Origin: Gliomastix tumulicola
Taxonomy: Eukaryota > Ascomycota > Sordariomycetes > Hypocreales > Bionectriaceae
Length of the DNA: 64,000 nt
NCBI GenBank assembly: GCA_001599755.1
Contig: BCHX01000009.1
Coordinates: 620,001-684,000 of the forward strand
Reading direction: 5' to 3'
The translations under genes and the position numbers were made by a program. Positions 23,813 through 33,668 of this stretch are shown in pieces; position 1 is the first letter of the stretch, and the number at the start of each line of letters is the position of its first letter. The notes beneath the pieces are model-generated. The model did no database searches. It was not told the origin of the DNA and worked only from the letters and a program-made list of their open reading frames with translations.

Positions 23813-23848
23813 TTCTTCTTCTTCTTCTTCTTCTTCTTCTTCTTCGAG
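23813..23848. repeat. (CTT)n microsatellite in the 5' leader of the ZNF830-like gene
   Basis: About a dozen CTT triplets just upstream of the start codon at 23781. On the coding strand they read as GAA/AAG, which is why an artificial Lys-rich extension appears in frame. Confidence 0.85.
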
Positions 23849-24408
23849 CCCTGTATGTATGGAGGTTTCGGTTCGAATCGGCGTCGTAGGCGGTGTCGTT
23901 GTCGAAGCGGTGGAGAGGAGCGTTTGGGTTCTTCTCTGGTTGGGGAGAGGAACGAAGGATGACGTCGGCGGCTGCAGTTCAAACGCACCCGGTACCAATT
24001 GAAGGCTCACAACACGTATTCGAGACTGAAATCAGAACAAGGCAGAGCGCGTACCCGGGTCGCGCCTGTTGGGAGCGTAGAAGAGCCAGCTGAAAAGAAG
24101 CAATGTCCAAAGTCCAAAGTCCTCAGCAACCCCCAGTCAGCTTATTCGCTAAGAACTACAGGGATCTTCGGTGCGCTGGCGAGATGGCGGGGCGAAGCTT
24201 AGCTGGGGTTGGCCCCGCTGTTTATCCGGCGCATCACCAGCTTGTCTGTCTCTCTTGTAATTGTAGCTTTCTTTGTTCTGTTCTTACAACTGGACCTGTT
24301 TGCCAGCCACGCTCCATCTTCATACAATACTACAATCCGACGACCGCTTCCTCCGACGCTTCCCACAGCCATCAATGAGGTGACCCGACTCTCACCACTG
24401 TCGCAGCA
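23849..24408. other. Divergent promoter region
   Basis: About 560 nt between the ZNF830-like leader and the Med7 start. No gene was seen. A tRNA B-box-like GGTTCGAATC near 23870 lacks the rest of a tRNA. Confidence 0.55.
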
Positions 24409-25361
24409 ATGGCAGACCAAGAACCGCACTCGCTGGCCTCGGCCTTCCCCAACCCGCCGCCCTTCTGGAGGGACTTCACGCCAGACAAGGTCGCCCAGAT
24501 GGAGGAGCTGAGGAAGAGCTACATGGACTCGCTGCTGCCGGGCGACATCACAGAGCCATTGGAGACGATGCTCGTGCCCGACGTGCCCGAGGAGCTCACA
24601 CATCTTCAGCCACCCGAGGAGCCTGAAGACGGGCGGTGGCGGGTATTCGGAGATCTCTACAAGGTGTGTCCTCCAACTCTGACCGGATTGAGCCCTCAAC
24701 TAACGAACATATGACCAGCTCGACGACGAACTACCGACGCTAGAAGACCAGGGCATCCTCAACCTCCCGCCCACCCATCCATCCCGCGCCAACGCCCCAA
24801 GTGCTCCCCCCCCCCCCCCCCCCGCCCGCCGAACCCGCCTCCCCTTCAGCCGACCCGACGACGACGACGACGGCCTCCTCCTCCTCCTTCTCCTCCTCCT
24901 CCAAGGACATCCCCTACACCGACCGCGCCCTCGAGCTCAAGCGCCTCGTCAAGTCCCTCCTCCTTAACTTCCTCGAGCTCACGGGCGTCCTCGCCGACAG
25001 CCCGTCCCACGCCGAGGCCAAGATCGACGACCTCCGCACCCTCCTCATCAACATCCACCACGCGCTCAACGAGTACAGGCCGCACCAGGCCCGCGAGTCC
25101 GCCGCCGAGATGATGCAGGAGCACCTCGACCGCACGCGGAGTGAGACGGCCGCCATACGGAGCCAGGTGGACAAGGCGAGGCGCGTGCTCGAGGGGCTAG
25201 GGAGTCTGTCGGTGCCGCCGCCGCCGATGCCGCTGGCGGCGGCGGCGTCTTCGTCGTCGTCGTCGCTTGTTGGTGCTGAGGACGGGGCGTTGGAGTGGGA
25301 GAAGGTGAAGGAGGAGAGGGAGAGGGAGCTGTGGAGGACGATGGACGCTCTGTTTACATGA
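24409..25361 (+). CDS. med7: Mediator complex subunit 7
   Basis: Subunit of the Mediator middle module, bridging activators and RNA polymerase II. Exon 1 (24409-24663) encodes FPNPPPFWRDFTPDKV and GDLYK; a 55-nt intron (CTAAC branch) follows; exon 2 from 24719 continues LDDELPTLEDQGILNLP. The second conserved half (DRALELKRLVKSLLLNFLEL, NEYRPHQARES, SQVDKARRVLEGL) lies in another frame. The switch falls at a run of 18 C at 24806-24823. Two readings restore the gene: the run is one base too long (or two too short) in this sequence, giving 298 aa, or a 49-nt intron 24801-24849 with a weak GTGCTC donor and CAG acceptor removes it, giving 282 aa. The conserved motifs on both sides argue for a functional gene. 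The C-terminal poly-Ala/poly-Ser stretch is lineage-specific. Confidence 0.88.
24806..24823. repeat. C18 homopolymer at the Med7 frame switch
   Basis: Eighteen consecutive C within Med7 exon 2, in a Pro-rich linker. It is either a base-count error, a true slippery tract, or part of a short intron. It marks where the frame of the upstream conserved segment changes to that of the downstream conserved segment. Confidence 0.9.
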
Positions 25362-26683
25362 CGTGACAGACTGGACTACGAGGACTTTTGATGGATGCTC
25401 GAGCTGTCCTTGGAAAATTACACTTCTCGACAGTCGAGCTCAGCTTCATCAAGACGATGCTACTACGCGACCATGACTTTATCAGACGAAAACATACTTA
25501 CGGCCATCGAAACCACCCTCCACCGATTTCTGATGCTCCTCTAGAATCGCGCTGCTTGTCGCTACAACCAGTGGAAGTCGATTATTTATGACAGCATCAT
25601 CATCATCAGGAAGTCACGCCACGAAAGGACAGGACGTGCCGTCTCGACACTGCTTCGAATTATTTGGATAATTCCACCAGCGTTCAAGATGCTTGTGCTC
25701 GTGCCATCTGGAGAGAGGTGCTTTAGTTGAGAAGCATGGGATGGATGGACGGCTTGGGCGACCAGCATACCTTTACTACGGGCAACATCGACCATCTCTC
25801 TAGAATCCGTGGGCGAGGCACAATCTAACGCTCACAGAGTGCTTTGGTGCCATAGAGTGGCAGTGATAATGGATGACTTGACAGTTCAGGATCGAACTGT
25901 TACTTTTGCTTATTCATCGTCATCAATATCTTGGGGTGCATAACTTAGTACTTACTTAGGTAGACAATAGAAGACTGAATGTCTCACATACTCACGAATT
26001 TGTAACCTGACGCTCACACCGCTCTTGATTAAAGCTCACAATGAGTCGAGCCACGAGTCTGCAGCGTACGGATGCATTGTATTGATGCTATTCAGCAGTC
26101 GTAACTGCTACCGCACTTGGCCATTTCCTTCCGAGTAAGACAAGAACCGCCGCAACATAGTAGTATAGAGCAAGCTGGCAGAGAAGACCAAGAAGCACCC
26201 GTCCTCCCAGGAGCGGTGACCAGTCTCAAAACTGCCCTTCTTTATCAAGATGCTAATATGTTTCCCCCTTTTCACGCCTGACGACCTGGTCCTCCTCCCT
26301 GATCCTATCCCTGTTCCAGTCGACAAACCCGTAAAATATCCCTGGTAAAAGCTGAATCCGTGGTGAATCAAAAGTAGAAAAAAAAAGAAGAAGAAAAAAA
26401 AACGTCTTCGAGATCACTAGAGCGTTCTCGAGCCTCGCCCTGAAAGCCAACAAGACGAGGAAATGTCATATGTGAATGGAAAAGGAAAAAAAGAAGTCCC
26501 CTTCCCCAACTCCAATAGTAATGTAGGCCCCTCCAAAAAACCAATGCAAGACAATACAAGTGTTGAGCCGTGTCGAGACTCAGACACTCATACCAAGAAC
26601 CGCACCTTCTTAGTTGGCCCAGATGTATCGGTTCTGGAGGGGGGGTTGCGCAGCGCTAAAGCTACTATCACTCGCAGTGAATT
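25362..26683. other. Intergenic, convergent 3' ends
   Basis: 1.3 kb between the stops of Med7 and the Bye1-like gene. It is more AT-rich than its neighbours, with A- and T-rich runs near 26380-26400. No gene was recognised. Confidence 0.55.
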
Positions 26684-29683
26684 CTAGACAGCCGCGGACG
26701 ACGGCTTCGAAACACCGCCACTGGCACCTATGGCAGTCCCAGCAGCACCTTGACCAGTGCCAGTGTGAGGGACCGAGCCGGTAGCCAAGGCGGGGGCGGG
26801 CAGGCCAGCTGCAACAGCTGCAGGTGCAGGTGCAGGTGCAGCGGGGGGTGCGTTGGACGAAGCCGCTGCTGCCTTCATCTTCGGCTCCTTCTCCAACAAC
26901 GAGGCCAGGAACTGGAGATCCTCCCTTGCTTTGGGGTCTCTCTCGTAGAGATTCTTCACGACCTCCCACTCTCGGCGAGACATCTTCCATGCCTGCGGCA
27001 TCAGGAACTGCACTGTCGGGGCAGTGATGTGTGCAGAACCCAGCACCTCTTGGGCTATGAGTTGGCCGGCCTGCTGCGCTGCAAACCGTTGCTCCTCGGA
27101 CATGTGGTCCGGGTGAATATGGGCGGGCGGAAGCGGTGCCACCTGTCCTGGTTGAAGACCAGGCCCTGGACGACCCTGTGCTGCGGGTGGAACAGGGTGC
27201 TGAAGCTGCGGTGGTGTCGAAGACGTATGGGACGGGACTTGCTGGGATGGCTGAAGCGTGTTGGGCATGGGCGGGTGTATCTGTCCACCTGCCTGCGCCT
27301 GAGGCACCTGTGGGAGCGGAACTGGTGTTTCTGTCTGGGTGGGCGGCGGGAATGTTGGGCCGCTGAATGGCCCTGCCTGTGGCGTTGCTGGCGAGAAGGC
27401 TGGAGCTGCAGGTATAGCCCTAGGCTTCACCCCAGCCGCAGCCGCAGCCCGTTGCTGGGTAGGGGTAGGAGGGTGGAGGCCTATGCCATTCTTCTCCCGG
27501 CCCTTCTTGACGGTCTCGGCGTCACTCCGCCAGACAAAGACAGCGAGCATCATCGGTTGCTCCCTAAGCTTAGGAATGAAGTTGTCGGTCAGGTTGAGGA
27601 TGAACTCCGGGTGGTTGTCCTTACCGGGCGGCACCGGAATGAGATAGGTATCGCGAACATTCCCTGCAGCCTTGTCGCCCACCACGCCAAACCGCTTCTT
27701 CTCGGTGAAGTAGTTGATCATGGCGTTGAACTCCGGTCGTGAATCTTCCGAAGCAGGCTCAAGGCTCACCACGATGATGTCGGTGAGGTCGCTGTATCGT
27801 AGTCCGCACAAGTACTCTGTTGCACTCTGCTCCGCTATGCGTCCCGCAACAGTGAGCTGATACGGTATCAGCTTGGTCCAAGGACCTTCCATGGCCCCGA
27901 AATCGGCACCTCCGATATACTTGGCCGTGGCCTGGAAGTCGGCAATGGTAGTCATCGCCAACCTGCCGCGCCAAACGACGTCTGGGTCGTGAGACTCCTC
28001 CGTAGGCGAGTATGGGGGCGAGTCGTTCTCGTCCTGCAGCATCCGGTCGACGTCGGCGTCCTCACCAGGCCCGCTGGTAGCGAGGGGGGCGGACGGACGG
28101 CGTTGCTGAGATATTGACGAGGACCGCACACTGGAGAAGACTTTCCCGATATCGAAGTTCGACTGGCTAGGGGTGCGTTGGACACCGTCAGATGTCGGTG
28201 ATCCCGGCGCCGGGTGGTCGGGGCCAGGCTCATTCTTAATGGGCCGAGGCTCCCCGTCCTTACCAGTGCCTTCTGAAGCCAACGGCGGCGCAACTCGGCC
28301 GCCCCCTGCCGGCTGCGGTGGCTCACTGCTGACGTTTGCCATGCTCTCGTCTTCCACGATCTCTTCGCCCTTGTGGGTCCGGCGGACTCGAGGCCGTCCG
28401 AGGTCCTGTGGAGGCAGAGTAGACTGTGCCTCTGCCTTTGCGAGCGCCTCAGCATCCTCACGCTGCTGTTGCGCCGAGGCCAGCTGCGCAGATGTCATGA
28501 CAGCCAAGGTAGGTGGGGTATGGCGGCCATCGAGCAAGCCCTGAACGAGCTCCGAGTTGGTCTTGAGGTTGAACGCCAAAGACTTAATCTGCTGGCTGTA
28601 CTCTTTCTGGCCCTTGGCGGATGGGTGGGTGTCGTGGACGGCACGCTCGATTTGTAACGCGTACGCCTCTGCCATCTTGTCTACTGAGCTGCCCTCGGGG
28701 ATCTTGAGCTTGTCATGCTTGTTCAGGTCGTCCAGGACGGCTCCAATGGACTTCTTCAAAGCTCTAGCAGGGCCGCTACGAGCTGTCTGAAGCTCCTTGA
28801 TAGTCTCTGGTAGATTCTCGGGAGGTGTGTACGTGGGCAGATTCGATGCAGAGGCTTCGGTGGAGAGCTTGGGGATCTTAGGTGCCTTGAAGATGGTCAG
28901 TACGTTTGAATGAAATGTCCGGAGTTCGTGCCTTACCTTCGCCTCTGTATCATTAGATTCTTCGCGCGCCTTTCGCTTCCCCTTGGCTGGTGCCTCCTTC
29001 TTATCTGTACTCGCATCTGGGCCAGGCGGGCTGGCGGCTGGCGGCTGTGGCTGGGACCCAGCCACAGCTGGAGCGGATGTGGTAGCGGTGGCTGCCGCCT
29101 CTTTCTCTTTCTCTTTCTCTTTTTCTTTTTCTTTTTCTTTTTCTTTTTCTTTTTCCTTCTCTTTCTCCTTTTCCTTGTCCTCCTTCGCGTCGCTCTGTCG
29201 CTTTGCCTTGGCCTTGCGACCGCCCTTGCGTGGCTTCTTCTTCTGCTCCTCGTGTGCTTTGCGGCGAGCCTCCCAGGGCTTCTCGCCCTTGGCTATGCCG
29301 TCGAGAAGCTCCTTGTGATTTTCGGGCTTGCAGATTTCGCACCAGTAATTTTCGGGGATCTCGTCTTCGAAGGAGCTCACGCCGACGCAGACGTTGTGCT
29401 GCCAGGCGAAGCACTGCTCGCACGAGATCCAGGCCTCGCCCGAATCATCGTCCTGCTCCGTGGCGCCGCAGACGCAGCGTATGATCTCGTCATCTTCCTG
29501 GCCCTCCTGCTGCTGCTCCTCCTCCTCCTGGGCCTTCTTGCTCTTCTTGGTCTGGCGCGCTCGCTTGGGGGGCGCGGGCTCGAGCTCGTCGAAGGACTTG
29601 GTGTGCTGGCCTTTGGTGGACCGAACGGATCGGCGCGGCTCGACCTCTGCCACTTTCTTGTCAGTCTTGGCCTTGGACTTCAT
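26684..29683 (-). CDS. Bye1-like PHD finger / TFIIS-M / SPOC transcription elongation protein
   Basis: Nuclear protein of the Bye1 (bypass of Ess1) type, expected to read H3K4 methylation through its PHD finger and bind RNA polymerase II through the TFIIS-like central domain. The open frame is 999 aa. A basic N terminus is followed by a C4HC3 PHD finger (Cys70, Cys72, Cys88, Cys91, His96, Cys99, Cys115, Cys118). Then come basic clusters and a long Lys-Glu repeat (about 170-200), a TFIIS central domain (about 290-420), a SPOC domain (about 567-716, starting VVWRGRLAM and ending LAVFVWR), a Pro/Gln-rich stretch, and a conserved C-terminal helical segment (SRREWEVVKNLYERDPKARE). A 51-nt in-frame segment (28886-28936) may be an intron, which would shorten the protein by 17 residues. 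Confidence 0.88.
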   Translation of the reverse strand: MKSKAKTDKKVAEVEPRRSVRSTKGQHTKSFDELEPAPPKRARQTKKSKKAQEEEEQQQEGQEDDEIIRCVCGATEQDDDSGEAWISCEQCFAWQHNVCVGVSSFEDEIPENYWCEICKPENHKELLDGIAKGEKPWEARRKAHEEQKKKPRKGGRKAKAKRQSDAKEDKEKEKEKEKEKEKEKEKEKEKEKEKEAAATATTSAPAVAGSQPQPPAASPPGPDASTDKKEAPAKGKRKAREESNDTEAKVRHELRTFHSNVLTIFKAPKIPKLSTEASASNLPTYTPPENLPETIKELQTARSGPARALKKSIGAVLDDLNKHDKLKIPEGSSVDKMAEAYALQIERAVHDTHPSAKGQKEYSQQIKSLAFNLKTNSELVQGLLDGRHTPPTLAVMTSAQLASAQQQREDAEALAKAEAQSTLPPQDLGRPRVRRTHKGEEIVEDESMANVSSEPPQPAGGGRVAPPLASEGTGKDGEPRPIKNEPGPDHPAPGSPTSDGVQRTPSQSNFDIGKVFSSVRSSSISQQRRPSAPLATSGPGEDADVDRMLQDENDSPPYSPTEESHDPDVVWRGRLAMTTIADFQATAKYIGGADFGAMEGPWTKLIPYQLTVAGRIAEQSATEYLCGLRYSDLTDIIVVSLEPASEDSRPEFNAMINYFTEKKRFGVVGDKAAGNVRDTYLIPVPPGKDNHPEFILNLTDNFIPKLREQPMMLAVFVWRSDAETVKKGREKNGIGLHPPTPTQQRAAAAAGVKPRAIPAAPAFSPATPQAGPFSGPTFPPPTQTETPVPLPQVPQAQAGGQIHPPMPNTLQPSQQVPSHTSSTPPQLQHPVPPAAQGRPGPGLQPGQVAPLPPAHIHPDHMSEEQRFAAQQAGQLIAQEVLGSAHITAPTVQFLMPQAWKMSRREWEVVKNLYERDPKAREDLQFLASLLEKEPKMKAAAASSNAPPAAPAPAPAAVAAGLPAPALATGSVPHTGTGQGAAGTAIGASGGVSKPSSAAV
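28886..28936 (-). other. Candidate 51-nt in-frame intron
   Basis: Within the Bye1-like gene: donor GTAAGG, branch-like TACTGAC, and an AAG acceptor 12 nt after it. The segment is a multiple of three with no stop, so both spliced and unspliced forms stay open. The 17 residues it would encode do not look like part of the TFIIS-M domain. The AAG acceptor is weaker than CAG/TAG. Confidence 0.5.
29099..29180. repeat. (TTTCTC/TTTTTC)n hexanucleotide repeat coding Lys-Glu
   Basis: Hexanucleotide tract inside the Bye1-like gene. On the minus strand it encodes about 15 Lys-Glu pairs in a row. Third-position changes between copies show it is not freshly expanded throughout. Confidence 0.85.
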
Positions 29684-30931
29684 TGTCTTGTCTCACTGTG
29701 GGAAATATTGGGTGCACGAAGGGGGGGAGCGTCCGTCACGGGCGGAAGAGGCGAGGTTTTGGGGCAGGCACAGGCGTCGCAGGGGAGGCATGCGACGGCG
29801 CGAAATGATATGACGGGGGAACGAGGCGCGTGCAGTGTATTTATGGGCGGTGCAGGGGCGGTTGTGTAACCTGGCGCATCCCCACGGCTGTAAGACCCAG
29901 CATGTGCTTACCTGACATTGTGTGTTTGCCGCCGCTTCTGGCGCGTACCTGTAATGCGACTCACAAGCAACAGAGAGTAGAGACGAAAGCGAGGATGGAA
30001 GAACTGAAGGGAATTGAGAGTGGAGCTGCCGATGGCAGGATGTCTCTGGAGGCGCGACAGCAGGTGGGATGGGCGCTGCTAGCAGGGGAGTGGATCGCTG
30101 TAGAGGCCTGTAAGGTGAGGTAGAGGGTCTGTACCGGTACGGGAAGGTGGGCTGAGTCACCGCAAGGTCGTCACCAACGTCCGGAAAATGCAGAGGCTGG
30201 GTACGCGGGGGTACATGTGCTGTCGCGAGCTGCCTTCCACCGCCAGTATCTGGGAGTCGAGCGAGTCGAGGACGACAAGACCTGGGATACAACGGACGTT
30301 GACAGTGGTTGATTGTGCATGAGGAGGCATCGTTTGGTCTAGCATTCGTCGGGTGGTATTTCATCGTTGCAGCTTGACGCTTGCAGATGCTGAATAATCC
30401 TGCCACAGGTCAAGCCACACGGGCTTGTGGCGAGTGGCGGACAAAATCTGGCCTCCACGAGCTGAGTCCATCACACGCGCAGTCCAAGACGACCGTAGAA
30501 AGTCGCATGTCAATCGTTTTACACAAGAAATCAAAGTTGCTTCAATAGAATCTCGTTTAATCTCGCCTATAATGTCGGTTTTACACCTCCTAATGCCGTT
30601 CTTGGCTCTCTGTCTAAGCATTCTGGACGTCCGCTTTATTCTGTCATAAAGCCCTGGCCGGCTTTTCCTCGGCTGAGCTCACTGATGACTTCAGCCCACC
30701 CAGAGCTTGTGCCGCCAAAGCTGCTACGCGGCGACCGTGCCTGGAGCTCCATTACATCCACCGCCGCCTCAAGATCTCCCCTCCAAGAACCCGACCCGTC
30801 ACTCACGCCAGCCTGCCTCTATCAAACCGCCGACTTCGTATCTCTCGGGTCATTGGAGGTTACCAGACGTCCTTTTTTCTTCCCCTCGCCTTGCACCGCC
30901 GCCGCTGCGACTATCGGCGCCCGCTGCCACC
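29684..30931. other. Divergent intergenic region
   Basis: Promoter region shared by the Bye1-like gene (minus) and proteasome alpha-3 (plus). Frames here are short and overlap on both strands. No gene was seen. Confidence 0.55.
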
Positions 30932-31911
30932 ATGTCTCGACGATACGATTCCAGAGTACGTTCATCCTCCCTGCCGAGGTTTGGATGGTGTTGTTGACTT
31001 ATATCAATCGCATAGACGACCATCTTCTCGCCCGAAGGCCGTCTCTACCAGGTCGAATATGCTCTAGAAGCTATTTCCCACGCCGGTACCGCCATTGGCA
31101 TCCTGGCCAAGGATGGCATCGTCCTGGCTGCAGAGCGCAAGGTCACATCCAAGCTGCTAGAGCAGGACACATCCGCCGAGAAGCTCTACATTCTCAACGA
31201 GTATGCTTCGCCCGGCTGCCCTCAAGGCCCCCCTCGCGTGTGAACGGCTTCATAGCTAACCAGGTACACTTTCCAGCAACATGATCTGCGCCGTAGCAGG
31301 CATGACCGCCGATGCCAACATCCTCATCAACTACGCCCGTCAGGCCGCCCAGCGATACCTCCTCACCTACAACGAAGACATCCCCTGCGAGCAGCTCGTC
31401 CGCCGACTCTGCGATCTCAAGCAGGGCTACACCCAGCACGGTGGTCTCCGTCCCTTCGGTGTCTCATTCATCTACGCCGGCTGGGACCCGCGGAGGAAGT
31501 TCCAGCTCTACCTGAGCAACCCGTCTGGAAACTACGGCGGCTGGAAGGCGACAAGCGCGGGCGCCAACAATGCCAGCGCGCAGAGCTTGCTGAAGCAGGA
31601 CTACAAGGAGGACTGCTCGCTCAAGGAGGCGTGCGACATGGCGGTCAAGGTGCTCAGCAAGACGATGGATTCGACGAAGCTGAGCAGCGAGAAGAGTGAG
31701 CCGTCCCCCCCCCCCCCTTTTTAGCACTGATTATGCTGGCCTTCTGTTTGCATAGCGATAGATTACTGACTGTATTGCTTTAGTCGAGTTTGCCACAGTG
31801 GGACAGACCACGGAGGGCAAGATCTACCACCGACTATGGAGTGCCGACGAGATCACGGCCCTGCTGAAGTCGAATGACCTGGCCAAGAGCGAGGACAGCG
31901 AGGAGAAGTAG
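30932..31911 (+). CDS. pre9: 20S proteasome subunit alpha-3 (Pre9/PSMA4 type)
   Basis: Structural subunit of the outer alpha ring of the 20S proteasome. Four exons (30932-30955, 31016-31200, 31277-31695, 31784-31911) give 251 aa, the normal size. The N terminus [20 protein letters not shown] has the proteasome alpha signature; YQVEYALEAISHAGTAIGIL follows. Then come ILNDNMICAVAGMTADANIL, the QGYTQHGGLRPFGVSF core, and the C-terminal IEFATVGQTTEGKIYHRLW typical of alpha-3. All junctions keep frame. The first intron follows only eight codons. For the second intron, the acceptor at 31276 was preferred over an earlier CAG because it gives ILNDNMICAV. The third intron contains a run of 13 C. Confidence 0.96.
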
Positions 31912-32351
31912 AGCAGCCGAGCCCAGAAGGTGGTGGGTCTACTATTTCACGACCTTAATAGAGAAAAAGGACCTGTAACGATACCGGATGGGACACGACG
32001 ATGAATCAGAAAGATGACCAACCCATTCGCTATCATTAGTGACTGTACAAGAGCTTCCGTCCTCCCCTGCTCCCCTGCTCAGAGTCATCATATATGTCGT
32101 ACATTGCCTCGATCCAAATGATACATAACCACAGCCGCCCGTCAACCAAATATACCTCCCAACCTGGCAATCCTCCTCCCCTCCTCGGAACCAAGACTTC
32201 CCCCGAGTTATTCATCCCCATCGAAATAAGCTTCATATCGCAACAAGAGTTCATCCTGTTTTATACACGCTGTGAAAAGAAACAAAATCACGTATGCTGC
32301 CGCCCCCCTCCGTGCACAGGCAAGGGGCGGGCGGAGATAGCGGACCCTTGA
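31912..32351. other. Intergenic, convergent 3' ends
   Basis: Between the stops of proteasome alpha-3 and the PAP2 phosphatase. It presumably holds both 3' UTRs; no gene was seen. Confidence 0.6.
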
Positions 32352-33668
32352 TTAGCCTCTGTTCTCGCGCAGGGTGTCCAGCTCGTATCCTACATCGTTT
32401 CCGCCTCGGGGCGACGCGTCGTCGAGCCCTTCGCCTCCTCCTCCTCCTCCTCCTCCTCCTCCTCCTCCCTCCTCCTCGTCCAGGATGCGCTGCCAGGACT
32501 CAACGTCGGAGGGGTTCAGGCTGCCCGGGTACGGGTAGGGCTCGTGGGAGACGACGCTGGAGAGACGCGGCCAGTAGCGCCGGTAGCTCCAGTAGGCGAC
32601 GGTCATGCCGAGCGCGGCGCCGACGCAGACGTCGTAGACATCGTGGCGGTAGTCCTCGCAGCGGGAGATGGCGATGAGGGTCGCGCCGACGAGGGGCACC
32701 ATGCAGAAGAGGGCGCGGCCGAGGTCGCGCTTCATGCCGAAGACGCCGAGCTGGCCGGCGAGGAAGAGCGCCGTGAAGCCGAGCCCGGCGAAGGAGAAGG
32801 ACGAGTGGCCCGACGGGAAGGAGCGCCAGCCGTCCTGCAGGAGGTGGCCGTCGGGCGTCGTGCAGACGGAGATGTCGACGGCCAGGCCGTGGGGCGCGTC
32901 TGCGGAGGGCTGGCAGCGGGCGAGGAGGTCCGGGCGGGGACGGCCGACGGCGTTCTTGATGATGTTGGTGAGGACGTTGCTGAGGCTGATGGAGATGAGG
33001 AAGGGGAGGTAGGTGGCCTCGTGCTTGCCCGCCTTGGAGCGGAGGATCACCGTGTTGGCGAGGATCAGAACGCCGAGAGGGATGAACAGGGCGTAGACAA
33101 AGTTCATAGCTGCTCGGGACCAGGAGGGTTAGAAGAAGACGATCAGGATTGGTCTCGTCACAGGATAGTCTCGAAGCTGGTGTAGTGAGTTTGCACTTCA
33201 CGAAGGGTGACGATGAGGCTGATCAGAAGTCTCCGGGGGGGTTGATGGGTGAAATACGGGGCTTGGTAGATACTCACGAACTGATACCCTTTCGACCTCG
33301 GCATGAGGATATGAGATGTTGTGGTCATCGACGAAGAACAGGCGGTGAAACGGGTTGACAAAAACCGTTATCTGGACAGGTTAGTGAGAGAACGGTGATG
33401 TATGGATGGCAGCATCAGCCACCACGCGCGTCGAGAGGCATACCAGTATCTCTGCTACAAGAATCACCAACAAACCCACGTAGTCGGGCGCATTCGTCGT
33501 CTGCCATGCCTCGTCAGCCTTGTCATGCCCTCTCTCCAGCTATTCAAACTTGCGACGCAGCGCCGCGTGTCCTCACGCGCTTCTAGACAGATGGGCCGGG
33601 AGACATACTTGCCAGAACCTGGCTATAGGTGAGAGATGGCCCATGACGCGAGGGTCGGAGGAAGGCAT
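32352..33668 (-). CDS. PAP2-family lipid phosphate phosphatase (Dpp1/Lpp1 type)
   Basis: Integral membrane phosphatase expected to dephosphorylate phosphatidate, diacylglycerol pyrophosphate or related lipids. Four exons on the minus strand (33668-33609, 33500-33444, 33371-33278, 33109-32352) give 322 aa. Exons 2-3 supply the first membrane helix and the luminal segment NPFHRLFFVDDHNISYPHAE typical of the family. Exon 4 carries all three catalytic motifs: K-x6-RP (Lys122, Arg129-Pro130), PSGH (169-172) and SR-x5-H (Ser219-Arg220, His226). Introns have clean donors, and CTAAC or CTGAC branch sites. The cytosolic C-terminal tail contains a run of about a dozen Gly encoded by a CTC repeat near 32431-32467. 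Family membership is firm; exact lipid preference is not readable from sequence. Confidence 0.92.

Noticed and set aside
23865..23885. tRNA B-box-like GGTTCGAATC
   Set aside because: No matching acceptor stem, D-arm or anticodon arm was found around it, and it lies in a short gene leader.
26750..27742. Plus-strand open frame of 330 codons
   Set aside because: Antisense of the Bye1-like gene, whose SPOC and PHD domains are clear.
29099..29180. Possible CRISPR-like regular repeat
   Set aside because: Contiguous hexanucleotide coding repeat without spacers in a eukaryotic gene; not a CRISPR array.
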